In this document: in pieces, positions 23,401-37,800 of the stretch
How positions within the stretch are numbered: the first letter of the stretch is position 1
Layout: each line of letters opens with the position of its first letter
NCBI GenBank assembly: GCA_964017195.1
Contig: OZ024896.1
Location: 26,883,430-26,947,429, forward strand
Reading direction: 5' to 3'
DNA: 64,000 nt
Source of the DNA: Siderastrea radians
Lineage: Eukaryota > Cnidaria > Anthozoa > Scleractinia > Rhizangiidae
Made by a program: the position numbers and the translations under genes
The notes under the pieces: model-generated
What the model was told of the DNA's origin: nothing
The model's database searches: none
Seen by the model: the letters and a program-made list of their open reading frames with translations, nothing else

Positions 23401-25969
23401 GAACGACTGTAGATACTCAAGCGAGTAATGTTATTGTTAAGTCCGCTGTCCACACATTAGTAGGGCGCGCGGATGCATTTACCCCTAATAAAGTTCAGGG
23501 GACGTTTTATATCTTAAAGGGGAAGTGGGGAAACAGGATTATTTTGGTCAGCCCCAGCCCCCTTTTAATAAACAAATTTGCATAAGCGGGATGGTAACCT
23601 GCGAGAGCTTGCTCGCAGGCTAGCAGGATGGCTGCCATTTGTTCGGAAAGACCATTTGTCCATCAAACAGCTTTATTCAAGTATTGCAGATGTCCATAGC
23701 TGTGTTCACTTGTTTGTCATGTGACCATCCCCTGGAGGCCACGTTTTTTGGCATGCCCCCCCTCCCTATCCACTACCTTCCTGTCCGAGTAGCAGTTCTT
23801 CCCTGGTTTTTCTCTTGGGCTTCACCAGAAACAACTATGGACCCTAGTCCTGAAAACAATAGAGCTGCGTGATACCAAGGTCCAATAAAATTAGAGGTTG
23901 TTAATAGCTGCGTGGTATCTGCCAGAAACCCAAGAAACAAGAGTTTTCCTCAGATAGGATGAAGTAGGTAGGGAGTTTATACAGTGGACACATCAGTTAG
24001 AGCTTCGAAAGAATTGGAATAAAGATCTGAATTGTGACCTTTCGGAGCCATAGGGTACAATCTTTTGCCTAGTAGGATCTGCAGTTCGAAGGTACTAAAA
24101 CGAAGGCAATGAGTTATTATTAGCTGGTCATTAATGGTGGTACTGATGGGAGACAGTCAACAAACTGCACTGTTCGTAGCCTGTTCCAGGTACCGAGATA
24201 GCAGGAAAAGTGAATAAGGAAACGAGCACCAAAAACGCATCAAATTTCTACAACTTAAACTTCGCCGTGGGAATGACAATTTGAAATAAAAATAGCTGAA
24301 TTTGAAACAAAAATAGCTGTTCTATTAGCTAGCTTAAACAAGACTGAAACCATGCAGAGGTTTCGCAGCGAGATCAATTAGTTATAAAGTGGCCCCTCGA
24401 GAAACTTTGCCTGCACTCTCAGTCGCTGAATCCAGGCTGTTAAAATAACCATGTTTGTATCCATAAAAGGGAGGAGGTTGATTTAAGACAAATTTGCGCT
24501 ATGACAAATTCGTTCGTGGAATACACTGAGACTACTTTACGCTATGACAAATTCGTTCGTGGAATACATTGAGACTACTTATGCATTTTTTGCAACCGGT
24601 CTCAAAGGGTCAAGGGCGATGATATTTCTCTCACTTGACAGCAGAGAGGTGTAGACGCGGGATTCGGAAATGAAATTTCCCTCAAATACGTGCTAGGCGA
24701 AAGAAGAGGTGCCCTGACTATCAAATCAGCTTTCGATTTCTCTCGTGCACTTTCGTGGAGTGTTGAGCCTCAAACCTGTCTACTACTACTCAGCCGACTG
24801 CAAAACTGCCGTCAGCCACGGGACGATGCCACTGTCCCCCGTGTTGGGTGGCCCTCCTTATTGTTTTGGGTGATGGAAGAAACTCTTTGTTTAGGACCCT
24901 ATATAATGGACAGACATGGTCGTCGGGTGTCCGACCATCTTGTTCTTATGAAATGGCTGGTATGCGGCGGGAACTTATTAATCGGCTTTTTGTCTGGTTT
25001 CCTCAATATGTGACCGAGAAGACGGAGCTGACGTTAGTGTATCGTTAAGATAAGGCGAAAGGGGAGGAGTTGACCGACCTGGTTAAAGACCTTATCATTG
25101 CAAACAAAATCTAGCTGCATGAACATTATGCCATATCAGGTTCCAGCAAAACTGTTTAGGTCAACTCTTGTCGTGAAGATCCCGTCTGTCATCTTCCAAA
25201 ACTACCACCGAAAAAAAGGGACCTCAATATTTCCCACTACAAAGATGCAACCGTCACTTACCGTGGCCAATTAGTTTAGAGAAAGTTCACTTTTTGGTAT
25301 CCTCTTCGTAATTAATATAAAAATAGGTAATAACATAGCACCCCCAAAGGAACTAAGAGAAGCCTTTTCACGCACCTCCTAAACAATGCTGAAGTACGAA
25401 ACTGTACAAGTTATCCGAGATGTGTTGGATTCCTTGTTTAAGGAGAGGGGAGGCAGTATATTTTGTTGACGTTATAATATATTTAATCCTTAGTGTACCA
25501 AACGTCCTGGCCACGATTTTAATTCAAGAAACATCTATATGTATAGTCTGATCTCCACTACTACCCCCTGAGGCTAGGGCTCCTGCTCAGGCTCATTACA
25601 GTTTGGGGAGCAGACGTCTACGTGTAAGGTAAGTTGGAGCACGCCACTTTGCGAGAAACACCGCTGAGGTTTAGTGGTTCACAGTAGAGAAGGGTATACA
25701 ACATATTTACAACTTATTTACAAAACTTTTGTTTCCCTGCGTGATTATTATAAACGTTTTACGTCTTTATCCCCGAAGAAATTCGACAGGCCGGACTGGT
25801 TTTGCAGCAATAAGAAATGGAACCACCTTGTTAACATGTTTAACTTTGGACAATAGGCCAAAAGTATGATTTTACTGCGTCCAAATGCGGCTGCCAATTT
25901 TATCTCGGTACTAATGGTCAGCGGCTATACATAACATGAACATGCTTGCTTTTCTCACTTGAAACAGTC
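23401..25969. other. Spacer between inverted arms, no gene recognised
   Basis: Contains a CCTGCGAG...CTCGCAGG hairpin at 23598-23620 and a 43-bp tandem duplication at 24497-24581 (units start CGCTATGACAAATTC). No frame with recognisable domains. Confidence 0.5.
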
Positions 25970-27108
25970 CTTGCACGTGAGGGATTTTCACCGATTTCAC
26001 GAAGGTAAAGTGGCCAATTTGTTCAAAGTACTTAACTGTTTGTATTGTTAGAATGGTTTTCTTTTTTGGTAGACCGTTGTAACAGCCAATGAAGGAAGAA
26101 TAGCGTTTGGTGTTTTGCTTTAAGTGTCGAAACAACCATCAACACTCGAGGAGTACTTTGGCTTCCGTACACAGCAGTCATCTTGGACCTCACTTACTGA
26201 AGGCAGTAATCTGGAAAAAAAAGCTGGTGAAGACAAGGTTATTGTATTTATGTCTTCCATGACTCGACGGCAATGAACTTTTGGCCTTTTCAAGCGGCAA
26301 TCCGTATGCTGATGTACCACATGTAGAGTATTGCGTGACAACAAACTGGCCGTTAACGCTCATCGATGTGAACTTCGAAAAGCTCGGAAGAATTCCGAGG
26401 TAATTCAGGTAAAATTGATCCAGTTATGCTCGAAAACTGTTCTATGGTCTATTTTTGAATACGCCTTGGGTTTAAAATGCTTTCAGTTGTAATGTAGGTA
26501 AATCAAAATGTCTTTGCATTGACCGAGTCATATTAAGTCAAGTTGTGAATGTTGCAGTTTTTGTTAATTTTGTTTAGGTTTTTCCATAACCATATGATGA
26601 GTGCCGACAAATTTTATTATAGTTACTTTTAGACCAGACCTTGATCTATTGTCTGATCAGAGAATGAGCTGTAGGTCAGGCCCCACTTTTAAGAAATCTT
26701 GATTTTAATGGAGGCACCTTATCAATGGCGTTCGTGATGTCTCTAGGTCGGTGTACTAAAAAAATTGTAACAAAATCCTATAAGACAGAACAAGTTATTT
26801 TAGCAGTGAAAATAATAAACATGGCCTATTTAAGGTATGGAGTAAATATAAGCTGCTTTTGGCAACTCTGTGTTGTTTTATGCTTTCTCGAGTTTAGTGT
26901 TAAAATCGGGGTTCCGGTCGAAGGATTTCCTTGTTCAGAGGTCGCATCGGAACTATCGGCCTAAAACAGGTAGAAAATCAAATGAAGCCAAACAAATGCG
27001 ATTTTTGTACTTTACTTATAATGTTGTACTTCTGCACGGAAAATGAAAGAAATCTATTTTCCATCGAAAATCGACCGGTCGGTTTTTACACGGAATGCCT
27101 CTTAAATC
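25970..27108 (-). repeat. Right arm of the 1.1-kb inverted repeat
   Basis: Inverted partner of 22262-23400. Neither arm has an intact gene; short frames in both translate to the same fragment (SSVDGCFDT), which only reflects the shared DNA. Confidence 0.7.
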
Positions 27109-27905
27109 TGTTGGAACACAGAGCTACAACAAGTGCAGGCAATATAATAAAACCAGAGTCAATTTTGCGTGGCATAACCAAAAAAGTGTCGCCCTTCCTG
27201 ATAGTTTGTTCAGTGGTTTTTTAGATTGCTTGATTTTCGTACTAGTGCCTCGCCATAAACGTGTGAGAATTGTTATTAAATGCATTTTACTGTGTTTTAT
27301 CATATGCCTTGTCTTGATATTTCGGAGTTGAAAGACCTCCCTATAAAACCTACCGTTGGTAAAATTAGAATGATCGTGACCGTACGAGAAATTATAAATA
27401 CAACGCTAAATGCTTAAATTCCTGTTTCTTCAGTATCTTGTCTTCATAAGAAATCAAGCACTCCGGAACAGTTTCAATTTGTATCTCAGTGCCGTTGTTA
27501 TCATTTCTCTTAAATGTTTAACTTCGCTGCAAAGTGTTCACAATGATTACTGCAGGGGTTGATAGCGAAGAAAAAGCACTATCTTTGGTCGCAGCAGGTG
27601 TACTAGCTGATAACCTATCTTCTACGAGCCAATCAAAATGTTAGAAATCTATTATCCCTACTCCAAATTTTTAATGTCAGCAGTAAAATTACACTGGGTC
27701 TTAACTACCCTTAATTATCCAATCCATTACGAAGTAAAATCGAATCATTGAGCGTTCGCTTACGACAGGTTATTACACACTACACAAATATGCAACCTTT
27801 CGGTGGCTTACGAGAGGCAATTTAACTGGAAAAAAATTGGTAGATTAGAAATGAGTTCGGTAACGACTGGGTGATTACAAAGTCAGCATTATTATTTGCA
27901 CGAGT
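27105..27905 (+). repeat. Repeat family Y, uninterrupted copy
   Basis: The reverse complement recurs at 41283-43048 with good similarity, for example GGTTGCATATTT and CAGTCGTTACCGAAC. The second copy is split by another element. No gene inside. Confidence 0.65.
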
Positions 27906-28792
27906 AGTTTTCATGTTCACGTTTATTGAAAATATTTTGGTCCAACCCTACTGTTTCTATTTTTTTCCAACCCTGCTTAACCTTCTTCTTGGTCGAATTT
28001 TCTTTGGAAAGCACGCATGATCGTCTTTGGTTTCTCGTTTTTGATTCGAACCTTACGCATGCCTGTCTTAATGATTTGTTTGTTTTCTTTTTTTTTCTTT
28101 TTGGGGGGAAAGGGAGAGGGGGTAACAAATTTTTTCGACCTTGTTTTGGCTGACGTGGTCAATTATGAGCAAATGTTTATCCCAACTGAGGAAATGTTGA
28201 TATAAATAGTACAAAAAATGTTGTTCCCGAACAGCACGCACTTGATCCCGGCAAATTTACTCAGTATGAACAATAACAAACGTTCTCATTCATAGTGCAT
28301 TAGCCACGACCTTTTTTCTTTAGTTTACGGTGCTAACAAACTTTTCCAGAATGTATTTGATCATACGGTCTTATATTAACTGTTGGAAAAGACCAGAAGT
28401 ATGTACATTTCATATTTGTAAAATGATGCAGGCCTGTGAAAGGAGCGCTGAAGGAGTGTTTTTGCATTCGCCTCGGCAGTAAATGATCGTTTGTAAGACC
28501 CATACGCCTGGCTGCGCCATGCTGATGAGAGTTAACAAGGACAAAACAGCTGTCCACGGCTGCCACTGCGTTGGTGATATGGCTACGCGCATGCAAAATG
28601 TATTTGCCCTACTGCGGAGTTGTATTGTGTATTTGTGTTACCATTGCTTTCAAGTGGTTTAATATGAAGAAGTAATGCTGTGGCGGGCGTTTGCTCTTCA
28701 CTTCGTAATTGTGTATATTCCCCAGATCTGAAATTTAAAATTTGATGACACTTGTAACTTTCGATATGTCTTTTATCGATCGAATAAAGATT

Positions 28793-28827
<35 letters not shown>
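28793..28827. repeat. (ATC)n microsatellite
   Basis: 35 bases of perfect trinucleotide repeat. Confidence 0.98.
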
Positions 28828-31638
28828 TGTTACTTATGCGTTTTGCAAGTGAGAATTTGAAGGACAGTTTCACGGGAGGAAGGGGGAGAGGGACAAGGGG
28901 GACTGAAACTCCCGCTTCCCGTACCCCTTAATATCCCAGTTACACCAACCCATTTTCACTCTTTTACGATTGCAAATTCTCACGCAGTGTTGTGTAATTT
29001 TTTTTTCTATTTCTCCCGATTTTCGCCACGTTGGGAATCTTGCTTCACAATTCCTCTATTCCCGCCTTCGGAACACTTATCGCCTCCTGTTCTTTTCGAT
29101 TCCCCCCCCCCCCTCCGTCTCCGCTTTGCTCAAGAAATTTAGGTACCCCTCGCAAGAGTTCTTGAAGAATTCCCTAAACTAGACAACCTTGTGGGCGAGA
29201 ATCACAGAAAATGATGACGAAATTAGTTGAATAAAGAAATGAGCTTGAGCGGTTTTCTAATTGAGTGTCGTAAAATAAAGCAACCGCTCTGACCAATTAC
29301 CACGTATAGAGGCAAATATCTGAATGAACCAATCTTAAGTAGAGGAAAATACACGTGCCTAGGGCGGTCAAGCGCGAGAAAAAACGTACGCGAACAAGTC
29401 ACAATTGGTTTTGGTTTTACTTTTACATCTGATTGCCAAAGTGACACGGGTCGATTTACTTATTTAGTTAGTTATTTTAGTTTAGTTACTTAGTTAGTTA
29501 TTTTGTTCTGTAAACGTAGCTTGGTATCATTGACTCATTCTGAAAAATGACTGATTGTTACTTGTTAAATAGGTCCGTAGTTTGTGTTTGTCTTACCACC
29601 GACAAATAATATAATACCAATGACTCATTAACGACATCAATAATGGCAATGAATACTCAATGACTTTTCATTTTGTGGTCAATTATTATTCGTCATTGAT
29701 TACTTGTTGAGTTTCTGCGACGATCAATGTAACTCATCGAGGCCATTGATTTAAGATACAATAGTTATCATTGGAAACCTGACATGTTGATTCTTAACCA
29801 TGTGTAGTGACAATAACTAAAAAGAATATTAAACGTTAGCTCAAAGATACGTTCTTGTGGCAACGTCAATAGCCGTAGTTACATCACCCTAGGTAAACAT
29901 GATTTCTCCAGTTTAATTCTCCCTTGGCTGCCTTAATAAAATAGCTTTTTATATATATGCACTGAACAAGAGGACAAGGCCTAGGAAACCGCTACAGCGG
30001 ATACGCTGCTAAGTCTTTGGTATGTTGCAATTGCCTGAGCCGTAAAAATATTGCTCGAAAAGGAGCCGCCTTCAATCTTCTACACTCGAACGCCGCTTCC
30101 AAATTCGGTCATGTAGCTGACCTCGCACTGTACGTGCAGTATCCAAAGCTCAGCTTCTCACTGGTATATTTACCTGGTGAAACTGAACGACCTTTCAATC
30201 CGCAATATAGAGTTTTGCTAGTGGCATTTTCTGTTGTTCTCGGTAACTTTACAGTACGAAATTTGGAATTTTCACGAGATAAAATCTGTTACTGGGAAAA
30301 TGCCACTTTCCCCAGTGAAACGTCTTATTTACCTCAGGTAAATTGCCTCGTTTAACCACAGCTGTTATCTCACTCTTTTAACTGCCACCGTTCACTCGTG
30401 AGATATTGCTTTAATTTTACTTCTCAAAATTGCTGAAATTCATATCGTCTCGTCAAGAATAATATACTTTGTTTTTAACATTCCAGCGGTAGTGAATTGA
30501 TTCGATGTGAATCATAAGGACGTGTAAACAAATCGATCGTGTATACCAAAGACGTGATACCTAAAAGCCGCTGAAAGTCACCGAAAATACAGGTAAACCA
30601 GGTTATTTTTAATCTGGGTGCTTTGTATGTTCGTATACTGCAAAACTACGACCTACGTACTTTTGTTTAAACTTCAGTCAAAACTCAAACTTATTAATAT
30701 AAGGTTGCTCATGGCGGGCTAACGGGCGAGGTGCAAGAAAAATTCATAAGATAACTTCGTTGAAGACCACCAGCTTCTTAAAAAAGCAGTGAAGTTCCTG
30801 AAAAACGCAAACCAGCGAAGATGTAACAACAAATGATACCACATGGTAGTAGTTGTAAACCAAATAATCGACACCGTTATTCAAATACGATAAGCGGTAA
30901 CGCTTGTGAGGCCGTTTACCAACTAAAGCAAGAAACAGAATAGAAGTTTTTCCTGACAAACTGGCTACCCAGGTAAAGAAGTAGTTGTCACATACAGCGC
31001 AAATTACACCGACGAATATGTACAGCAATATAGGACAAAGTCAAAAAATTCTTTGTTGGTTTATATTTCTAGAAGCAGCTGTGGCTCTCGTAACCAAATT
31101 TGTATCATCATTAAATATATCAAACTTACGTATATTCAAATAACTTCTGTAGGCAAGGAACATGTGTACAAATTGTAATTGACAGCTGGATCAGCAATGG
31201 ATTTGATAAAACAACTTCAAGGCTCGTCGAACAGCTAGCAGTTTGATATGATTGTCCAATATTTCGGTTAGACAAAACTAACCTTTATAAGGCGCTAGAA
31301 AAGCTTAAAAATACTACTGAAATACTAGCTGTTCGATCAGCCTTGCTTCTTTGTAGTATATTCGGCAGGTTTAGGTCTTACCTTAATCTTCAGATAAATG
31401 TTTGGCCTTTAAGTTTCCAAAATGTTCTGTCACGCTATTTTCAGCCCTGCTCTTCGATATCATTATACTTTACTCAAAATTATGCAAGATATAGGTACTT
31501 ATTCCGGTTACCTGCATCGGATGGTAGCTTATGTGCTAAGGCTAATACCAAGGTTAAATATCATTTTTATTTTTAGCCCCTTTACTACTATTTTTACCCA
31601 GTAAGTTGCACATGATATACATACTGTTTTAGTTCCGA

Positions 31639-31639
<1 letters not shown>

Positions 31640-31685
<46 letters not shown>
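31640..31685. repeat. (ATT)n microsatellite
   Basis: 46 bases of perfect trinucleotide repeat. Confidence 0.98.
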
Positions 31686-31686
<1 letters not shown>

Positions 31687-31807
31687 AACTCTTTTGTAAA
31701 TGCATCATCTTTCATAAAATACAATTGCGAGCCAACTGGCTTAAGCAATTATACTATTTTGTACAAAAGCAATTCAAAAAGTAATAAAATAGCAAATGGA
31801 ATTTATA

Positions 31808-33753
31808 GCGGAGCTCGCGGAGCACCATGGGTAAGCAAATTTGGTAACCCATTGATCCGAAAAAGTTTTGGTTCTGACGTTAGCGTACGTCCGTCCATCT
31901 GTCCGTCCGTACAGACTCTGGGGGAGGGTGAGGGGAGGCCCAAGACCGGCAACCCGACCGGGGGAGGTGGAATGCAATCTTTTCTTGTAGCTGATATAAA
32001 CAATATGGCGGCTGGTTCCTCGTACGCCCGATTATCAATGCGATAATTGTAATACATTCTTGGAATGAAGACTTGTAACAGTTCATCATGAAAAGGAAAA
32101 GGATTGCTTCAATCTCGATGGCGCATATAGAAGACATTGGAGAGCTTGAAGGCAGGAAATCCTTGTTCGAGGACATACTTGCTTTTTTCAAAGCTAAGGA
32201 GATCTGGAAAGAACCCGGCGACTTTCGTTTAGATTTTCAAGTTCTTCTTTCACTTCAGTGGTAAAGTAATTACAGATTTGATTGTGGATTTACATTATAA
32301 AAATTGTTTAACTGACCGATTTTACATGTTTAGTAAATTACGGTAATTTTCTTGAAATGTTTTAAGAACTTGTTTAAAATAGCTGTGAAATTACCTTGTA
32401 GTTCCCGTTTGCCGGCTTGCGAGTAACTTCAGTCGAGGGGAAATTTAAATGCAGTTTGCTTTCCTAAGCAAACAAGTGCTTCGTATGTGAATGACATTTC
32501 ATGTTTTTGAAGGTTTTTTGTCCCTTTTTCTGTATTTATTCATTAAAGGAATTTTCATTAGTGAGCAATCTGATATTATTAGGCTTAACTTAATTACGCT
32601 CAATTTCCTTTTGAACTTATATTGTGCGTAATTTTCAATATTTTTCTTAGAGCAATTCTAGTGTATTTTATTCGAAAAGTGGAAATCGTGACTATTCTAG
32701 ACTGAGTCTGTGTTGTTTCTTTCAATGTAGGTTGTTTTTCTTCGTCTTCGGCAACGCATATTGGGTTGTTTTGACTAATTCGTAACTTAGTATTCAACAC
32801 CTGAAGAGTCGCTCTGTCGTCATTTTTAAGTTTATAGTCAGTCTTAGTGTAAAGCTCCTTATGTTTTTTGTTCAGTTGTGGAATATTTTATCTTCCTTAT
32901 ATTGTTATATTGTTATACATTAGTTTCTTCATTTAAAGTGAAAGACGTTTCTGTCCCAATTTAGCGACTAAACATAGAATCGCCGTTTCAATGAGTGAGT
33001 TCAGTGTGGTATGTTTTCGTGTTTTGTTTTTCACCGCTAAGCCATTTCAGTGCCCCTTTAGTTACAGATCGAAATGAAATCTTTATTTAAGTAACTATAA
33101 GCAAATCATTTCTCGGTTTAAGTCTATTTTGTTTAAAACGAGACTGTAAAAATTTCCTAAAATTACTTCAGGGTGTGTTCTTGAAAGCGCCCGACTAATA
33201 CTTCGCGGTTGAAAAACTTGTGCCATTTTCTCTTGATAATTATACGTGTGCTTGAAAGTTTCCGAAAACAGTTTTTGGGTAATTTTTGTCAGTAAACGGT
33301 TTGATGCCCCGAAAATATTATTTATTTTAGCAAGATAGATTTCGAGAAATGTTTCGTGGTTAACAGAACTAAACAGCCAGAGGGATGCATTGGAATCAGT
33401 GAGAAATGTGTATTTGTAAGGAACAGTCTGTCGAGTAGCTACCGGGAGCAACTTAAGGGGTTTTTTTTTAGCAATTGTAGTTTTACAAGTACTCTTCTTG
33501 AATATAATAAGCTAGCTTTCGAAAGAATGCTATAAGAAGAGCTGCCGGTGAAAGTCGTGCTGAAGTCTTCTCTTTGAAGAAAAATAAGTCAACTCACAGT
33601 TTCGTCAGCGGTCCGCACGTTTTCCCTTGCTGTTTTTCACCTCTTGGGGAATATTAAACTGTACAACTAAAATTTAATGTATTTTACGGGTCAATAAGCA
33701 TGAAAAAGAGGTGTGGAGCTCCGCTTTTAGGCTTGGCTAAATCTACATATTAC
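31808..33753 (+). mobile_element. Repeat family K, long copy
   Basis: Starts GCGGAGCTCGCGGAGCACC and ends TTTTAGGCTTGGCTAAATC plus a short AT tail. Both ends match the element at 41449-42417, which defines the family. CGTCCGTCCATCTGTCCGTCC near 31890 corresponds to GTCCGTCCGC in the other copy. No intact gene. Confidence 0.55.
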
Positions 33754-36700
33754 TGAGATAATAGCAGTACATCTAGGCACTCAATAATAATGGTTCCTTC
33801 TGTGAGTACCGGGGAACGAATGACGTAAAACAAAAGAAACAAAAGACAGAAAACAATTCAACTCCAAAATAGAACCAAATTACAATGTCTCGCAAACAAA
33901 AGAAGGACAATGTGCTCCGGTACCTGAAGAAAGACCCATAATAATAAGTTTAAAGTCAACACCGATGAAGTCAAAATCTACGATATAAAAAGTGTCTTAT
34001 CTAGAATTAATGTTTGTGTAGATAATGAAGCTCAACTAACGTTTGCCATTGCGACGTGAACCTATTATTATTATTTTTTTACGGCGTTAACGTATAGATA
34101 GGCTAGCCTAACAGCGGAGCTCCCAAAGAACAAGAAAACCAGTGGTTTATCAAAGACGTCCCTTACAAGCTGAAGTTAAATTGTGACCCAACTAAAATTA
34201 AATATTCGAATTCTCCTACAGTTCTCATAATGTCAATACAAAAAATGCTATGTATTTTATAGAATTGTGTTACCTGTATCGCCTCAGTTCTAGTTTACGT
34301 GCTACCTTCTTCTGGAGAGGTGATTCTCAACTAACTCTGCTGAAGTTGTTATGCAATACAATCCATTTTAGATAAGAACGCCTCTAAAAGTTCAACTCAA
34401 GTATTTCCACTTGACATTTGTAATCGTGATTTTTTGAACATACATGGAAGGATAACATTTCGTCTGGTTGTGTTAATTATTCTGGGAACTTTTTCGGCAA
34501 CACAACAAGGTGTCAGTAGTCAAAAAAGTAGCCTAAAATTTTTCATGAATTGGTACCTCTTCGCAACAGTCTTCTTTATCGTCTCACTTCACCGAGTTTT
34601 TGCGAAAATGTTAACAGAAACCACAGGCGCAAACGCCTGAAGCGATGTCGCAACAGGAGACAATTTAATGTCTAATACTATAAAAATTACAAATGTTTCG
34701 CTCGAGAATTTTGTTTCAAAAAGTTGCCAAATTGTTATTTGTTACTGTTTTCAACTATCTTCAAACATAGGCACGCATAGCGTGCGTGAGCTATTTTGTA
34801 GCTGTCAAGAAGAGGTACAGAAATGGTTGTTGAATGAACGTGCGTGTACCAAGGTACACTATTGGGATGTTGTTTATTTGAGTAGCGTTGAGCATTCGAA
34901 AAGTTTTGGTTTTTAGACAGAGTTTACCTTATAAGTGGAGCTGTGTCCGACATTGTGCAACCTCGTTCCCAGGGCTTTTACAGAATGAGGGTGATCAAAG
35001 ATCAGTGTTTGAGTTTATGTTAGTGGTTTCGAATTCGTATACGTCATTGATCAATAGATGGTACGCTAATGCGTACAAGTGTGGCTTCAACTTACGACAA
35101 AACAAGAAGAAAGTGAGATAAAATCTGTAAAATATCTGACAACAGTGTGAATATGGGACAAACAAAATAATTCAAAACAGTCCTTTCTGAAGCTCATTCT
35201 CAGATGTTTCTCGGAAGCTCAATGGATTGAAATTTAATTTTGTGGCTTTCAATTATAAAGATTATTTTTCCATGGACAAATATTTTAGATCTAGTAGGAA
35301 GCGTAACTTGTCACAAAAATTAATTTAGTAATGTTTGAACCAGAAGAGAATAGCCGATCTTGAAAGTCACGTACGTCTTCTTCTTGCGTGACATCATGCT
35401 TGACGAACGTGGCAACTCCCGTATCCAGACAAATATATATATAAGCTCTGTTTTATTTTCCACATTATTTCACACGGACTTACATTTAGGAACACACGAG
35501 TAAGAAGCGTGCCTTGTTAGAAAAGATCATGCCATTGTGTGACTTGTGCAACTCTTGCGTGACTAGTCACGCAGCAAACTGTCAAAAAAGCCAGAAACGT
35601 CGTACGTGCTGACATACCATGTGGTACTAATTTCTTCCGGATTCAAATTTTTGGGATCTTCGTGGTTTTTTCACGATCCGCTGCAAAAGTTCCCGCGAAA
35701 AAAATAATTCCTGCAAAAATTTACTCCACTGTCGAAATTTGTATACAAACATCGCCTTTTACATGTGATTTAATGTTATGTTGGTGCCCATTTATTTAAG
35801 CCGTCTCTTTCGTACAAAAATAAAACGAAATTAGAAGCAAAACACTCAGAAATAAAACGATGAAATTGCAGTCGGTACATTACAAGTATTAAGCTGTTAA
35901 AAGCTTTCAAGAAAAGGATCGTCGGAAGGTACTCCATTGATTAACTGATTTAACGTGTTATACATCTGCATGTTGTTCACCTGCATTCGATTGTTTATAC
36001 TCAAAAAGCGAGAATGTTATAATTTCTAAAAGAAGGCGGCTTCCAGAAAATCGCAAAAATTAATTCGAAGGAAGAATAAACAGTTTCCCCAATCGCAAAA
36101 ATTAGTCCCGCAAAACACACAAAAAAATCGCCATTCGCAAAATTAAACTCCCGCAAAAATATTGGTGCCACACGGTAGTGGTCTCAGCTTCGCTGAAGCC
36201 ACGCAAAAATCAGTGGTTGTGTTCAGCGAATAAATTTTGTTTTCATGAGCGTTTTGATGTGAAAGTAAGATGCAAAATTGGGTGAAAATAAAATTAAGGG
36301 ATGTTTTTTTTATGTAGAGAGGTGGTAATCGTTGGAATTTTAAATGAGCAAATTCGAGAATAATGGCGTGGTTCGCCTGTGTGGTAAACAACGTGAATTT
36401 TATCACATGGAGTACACGTGATCAAGTCAAGGCCAAATTTTGCTTTGATAGCTGCGGGAGTGGGGGTGGGGGGGATTTTATCGCACGGCCGGGCAGTCAT
36501 GTGATAATGTTTGGTGTGGGTCGTTTCATGTGTAAAGAACGTGTTATGTTGATTGAGCGTGAGATCAGCTTACAGTTTAGTGTAAACAAGTGGTGTTTTG
36601 TCACGTACAAACAAGTGATGAGACAAAGTTCAATGGCGAGTCACGAGACTTTCACGAGACTGTCAAAAGTTCGTTTTCGGCGCTTTTTATTGGCTTTCGT

Positions 36701-37800
36701 GGCAGCTAGAGTTGTGTAACAAAGGGAGAAACTTAAAAGGAAGCGGTTAATGAGTAAATTTATGCGTTTTTTTAAATCTGGAAAATGATAACCGATTTTT
36801 TTTGTCTGTAAAACTGTGAAACGAATCTTGCGTGGAGCTATTGCGTTTTTGTCTTCGTATTGGCGGTGATAATTGTTTTGATTTGATTTGATTGTCGTGC
36901 TGATCATTCCGCTCAAACTTTGTACAAACCAATCCCGCTACCGCCAAGCAGCCTAACCAGAAACCCATTTCTCTGGGAAGTCGCCTCTAACTTTGCGCTT
37001 AGCTAGTCGCACGTAAGGGCAACGTTTATGCCACCCATACAATCTTTTTCCCTGCCGACCTTGTGCATTTGACGGACCTAGTGATCGAGTGGCATGGGCA
37101 TTAATTTTAAAACCTACCAAATGGTGCGAACAATAATTCGTTTTAGTTCGAAATTCACGATTCTGCCCTTTTTATACCTTCAAACTACTTGCCATCTATT
37201 TACCATCATTTACTATGAGACATCCCTGCACAGAAGGCACGTTATTTCTCACACTCTAAAGTTGAACCATATAACTCCGAACGTAAGTTATGCGCATGCG
37301 TACAAAGGATTTGTTCCAATTCTTATCTACCAAAACAAACGAAGCTGACAAATATTTCCTAGACCGAACATCATAAATATCAGATAACCCACGAATTATT
37401 TACTAGAACTCGCTTCCACTCACGTTTAAACCAGGTTTGTGTTGACGATTCGTTTTCTAAGGAAGTCTACCACAAGGAAGCCAGCCATTTCTCTTTGATA
37501 TATAAATATCCAACGTCAAACAAATGTAATCCGGACACTTTCGTCGTGTCGCTTTAGTAGCAGAATTTTCCGTGCGTTCTCAGTTGCATTTTTGTTCCGG
37601 CCCCGACAACTAGCCTTTCGGTGAAATTCGACATTCATCGGGAATGCCGACCATGGTCCACCCAAAAACCAACCAAAGAACCAACCTTCCCACAAACTTG
37701 AGGCTGTATGCCGACTATGAGGCTATTTTGTAGACAAAATAGCTCAAAAATTCAACTTACATATATTTACCCCTCCCGTCCCAATATATATCATTTAGGT
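33754..37800. other. Non-coding stretch, degenerate repeats
   Basis: No gene recognised. 35680-36170 contains many copies of a degenerate GCAAAAATTA / CCCGCAAAA motif, probably an old repeat. A CGCATAGCGTGC motif sits at about 34772-34783. Confidence 0.5.

Larger units (their letters stand above)
27906..31807. other. Non-coding stretch, microsatellites and AT-rich DNA
   Basis: Holds an (ATC)n tract at 28793-28827 and an (ATT)n tract at 31640-31685, a C-run at 29103-29115, and several short direct repeats at 29450-29520. Two TGACTCA sites (29531-29537, 29621-29627) are noted only. A 112-codon frame at 30017-30355 has no recognisable domain and I do not call it a gene. Confidence 0.5.

Noticed and set aside
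29531..29627. Pair of TGACTCA (AP-1-like) sites as an enhancer
   Set aside because: Short motif, no nearby gene, expected by chance at this length.
30017..30355. 112-codon frame as a gene
   Set aside because: No recognised domain, no splice or paralogue support; could be chance.
36143..36968. Several overlapping frames on both strands
   Set aside because: No domains and mutual overlap; look like chance frames in repeat DNA.
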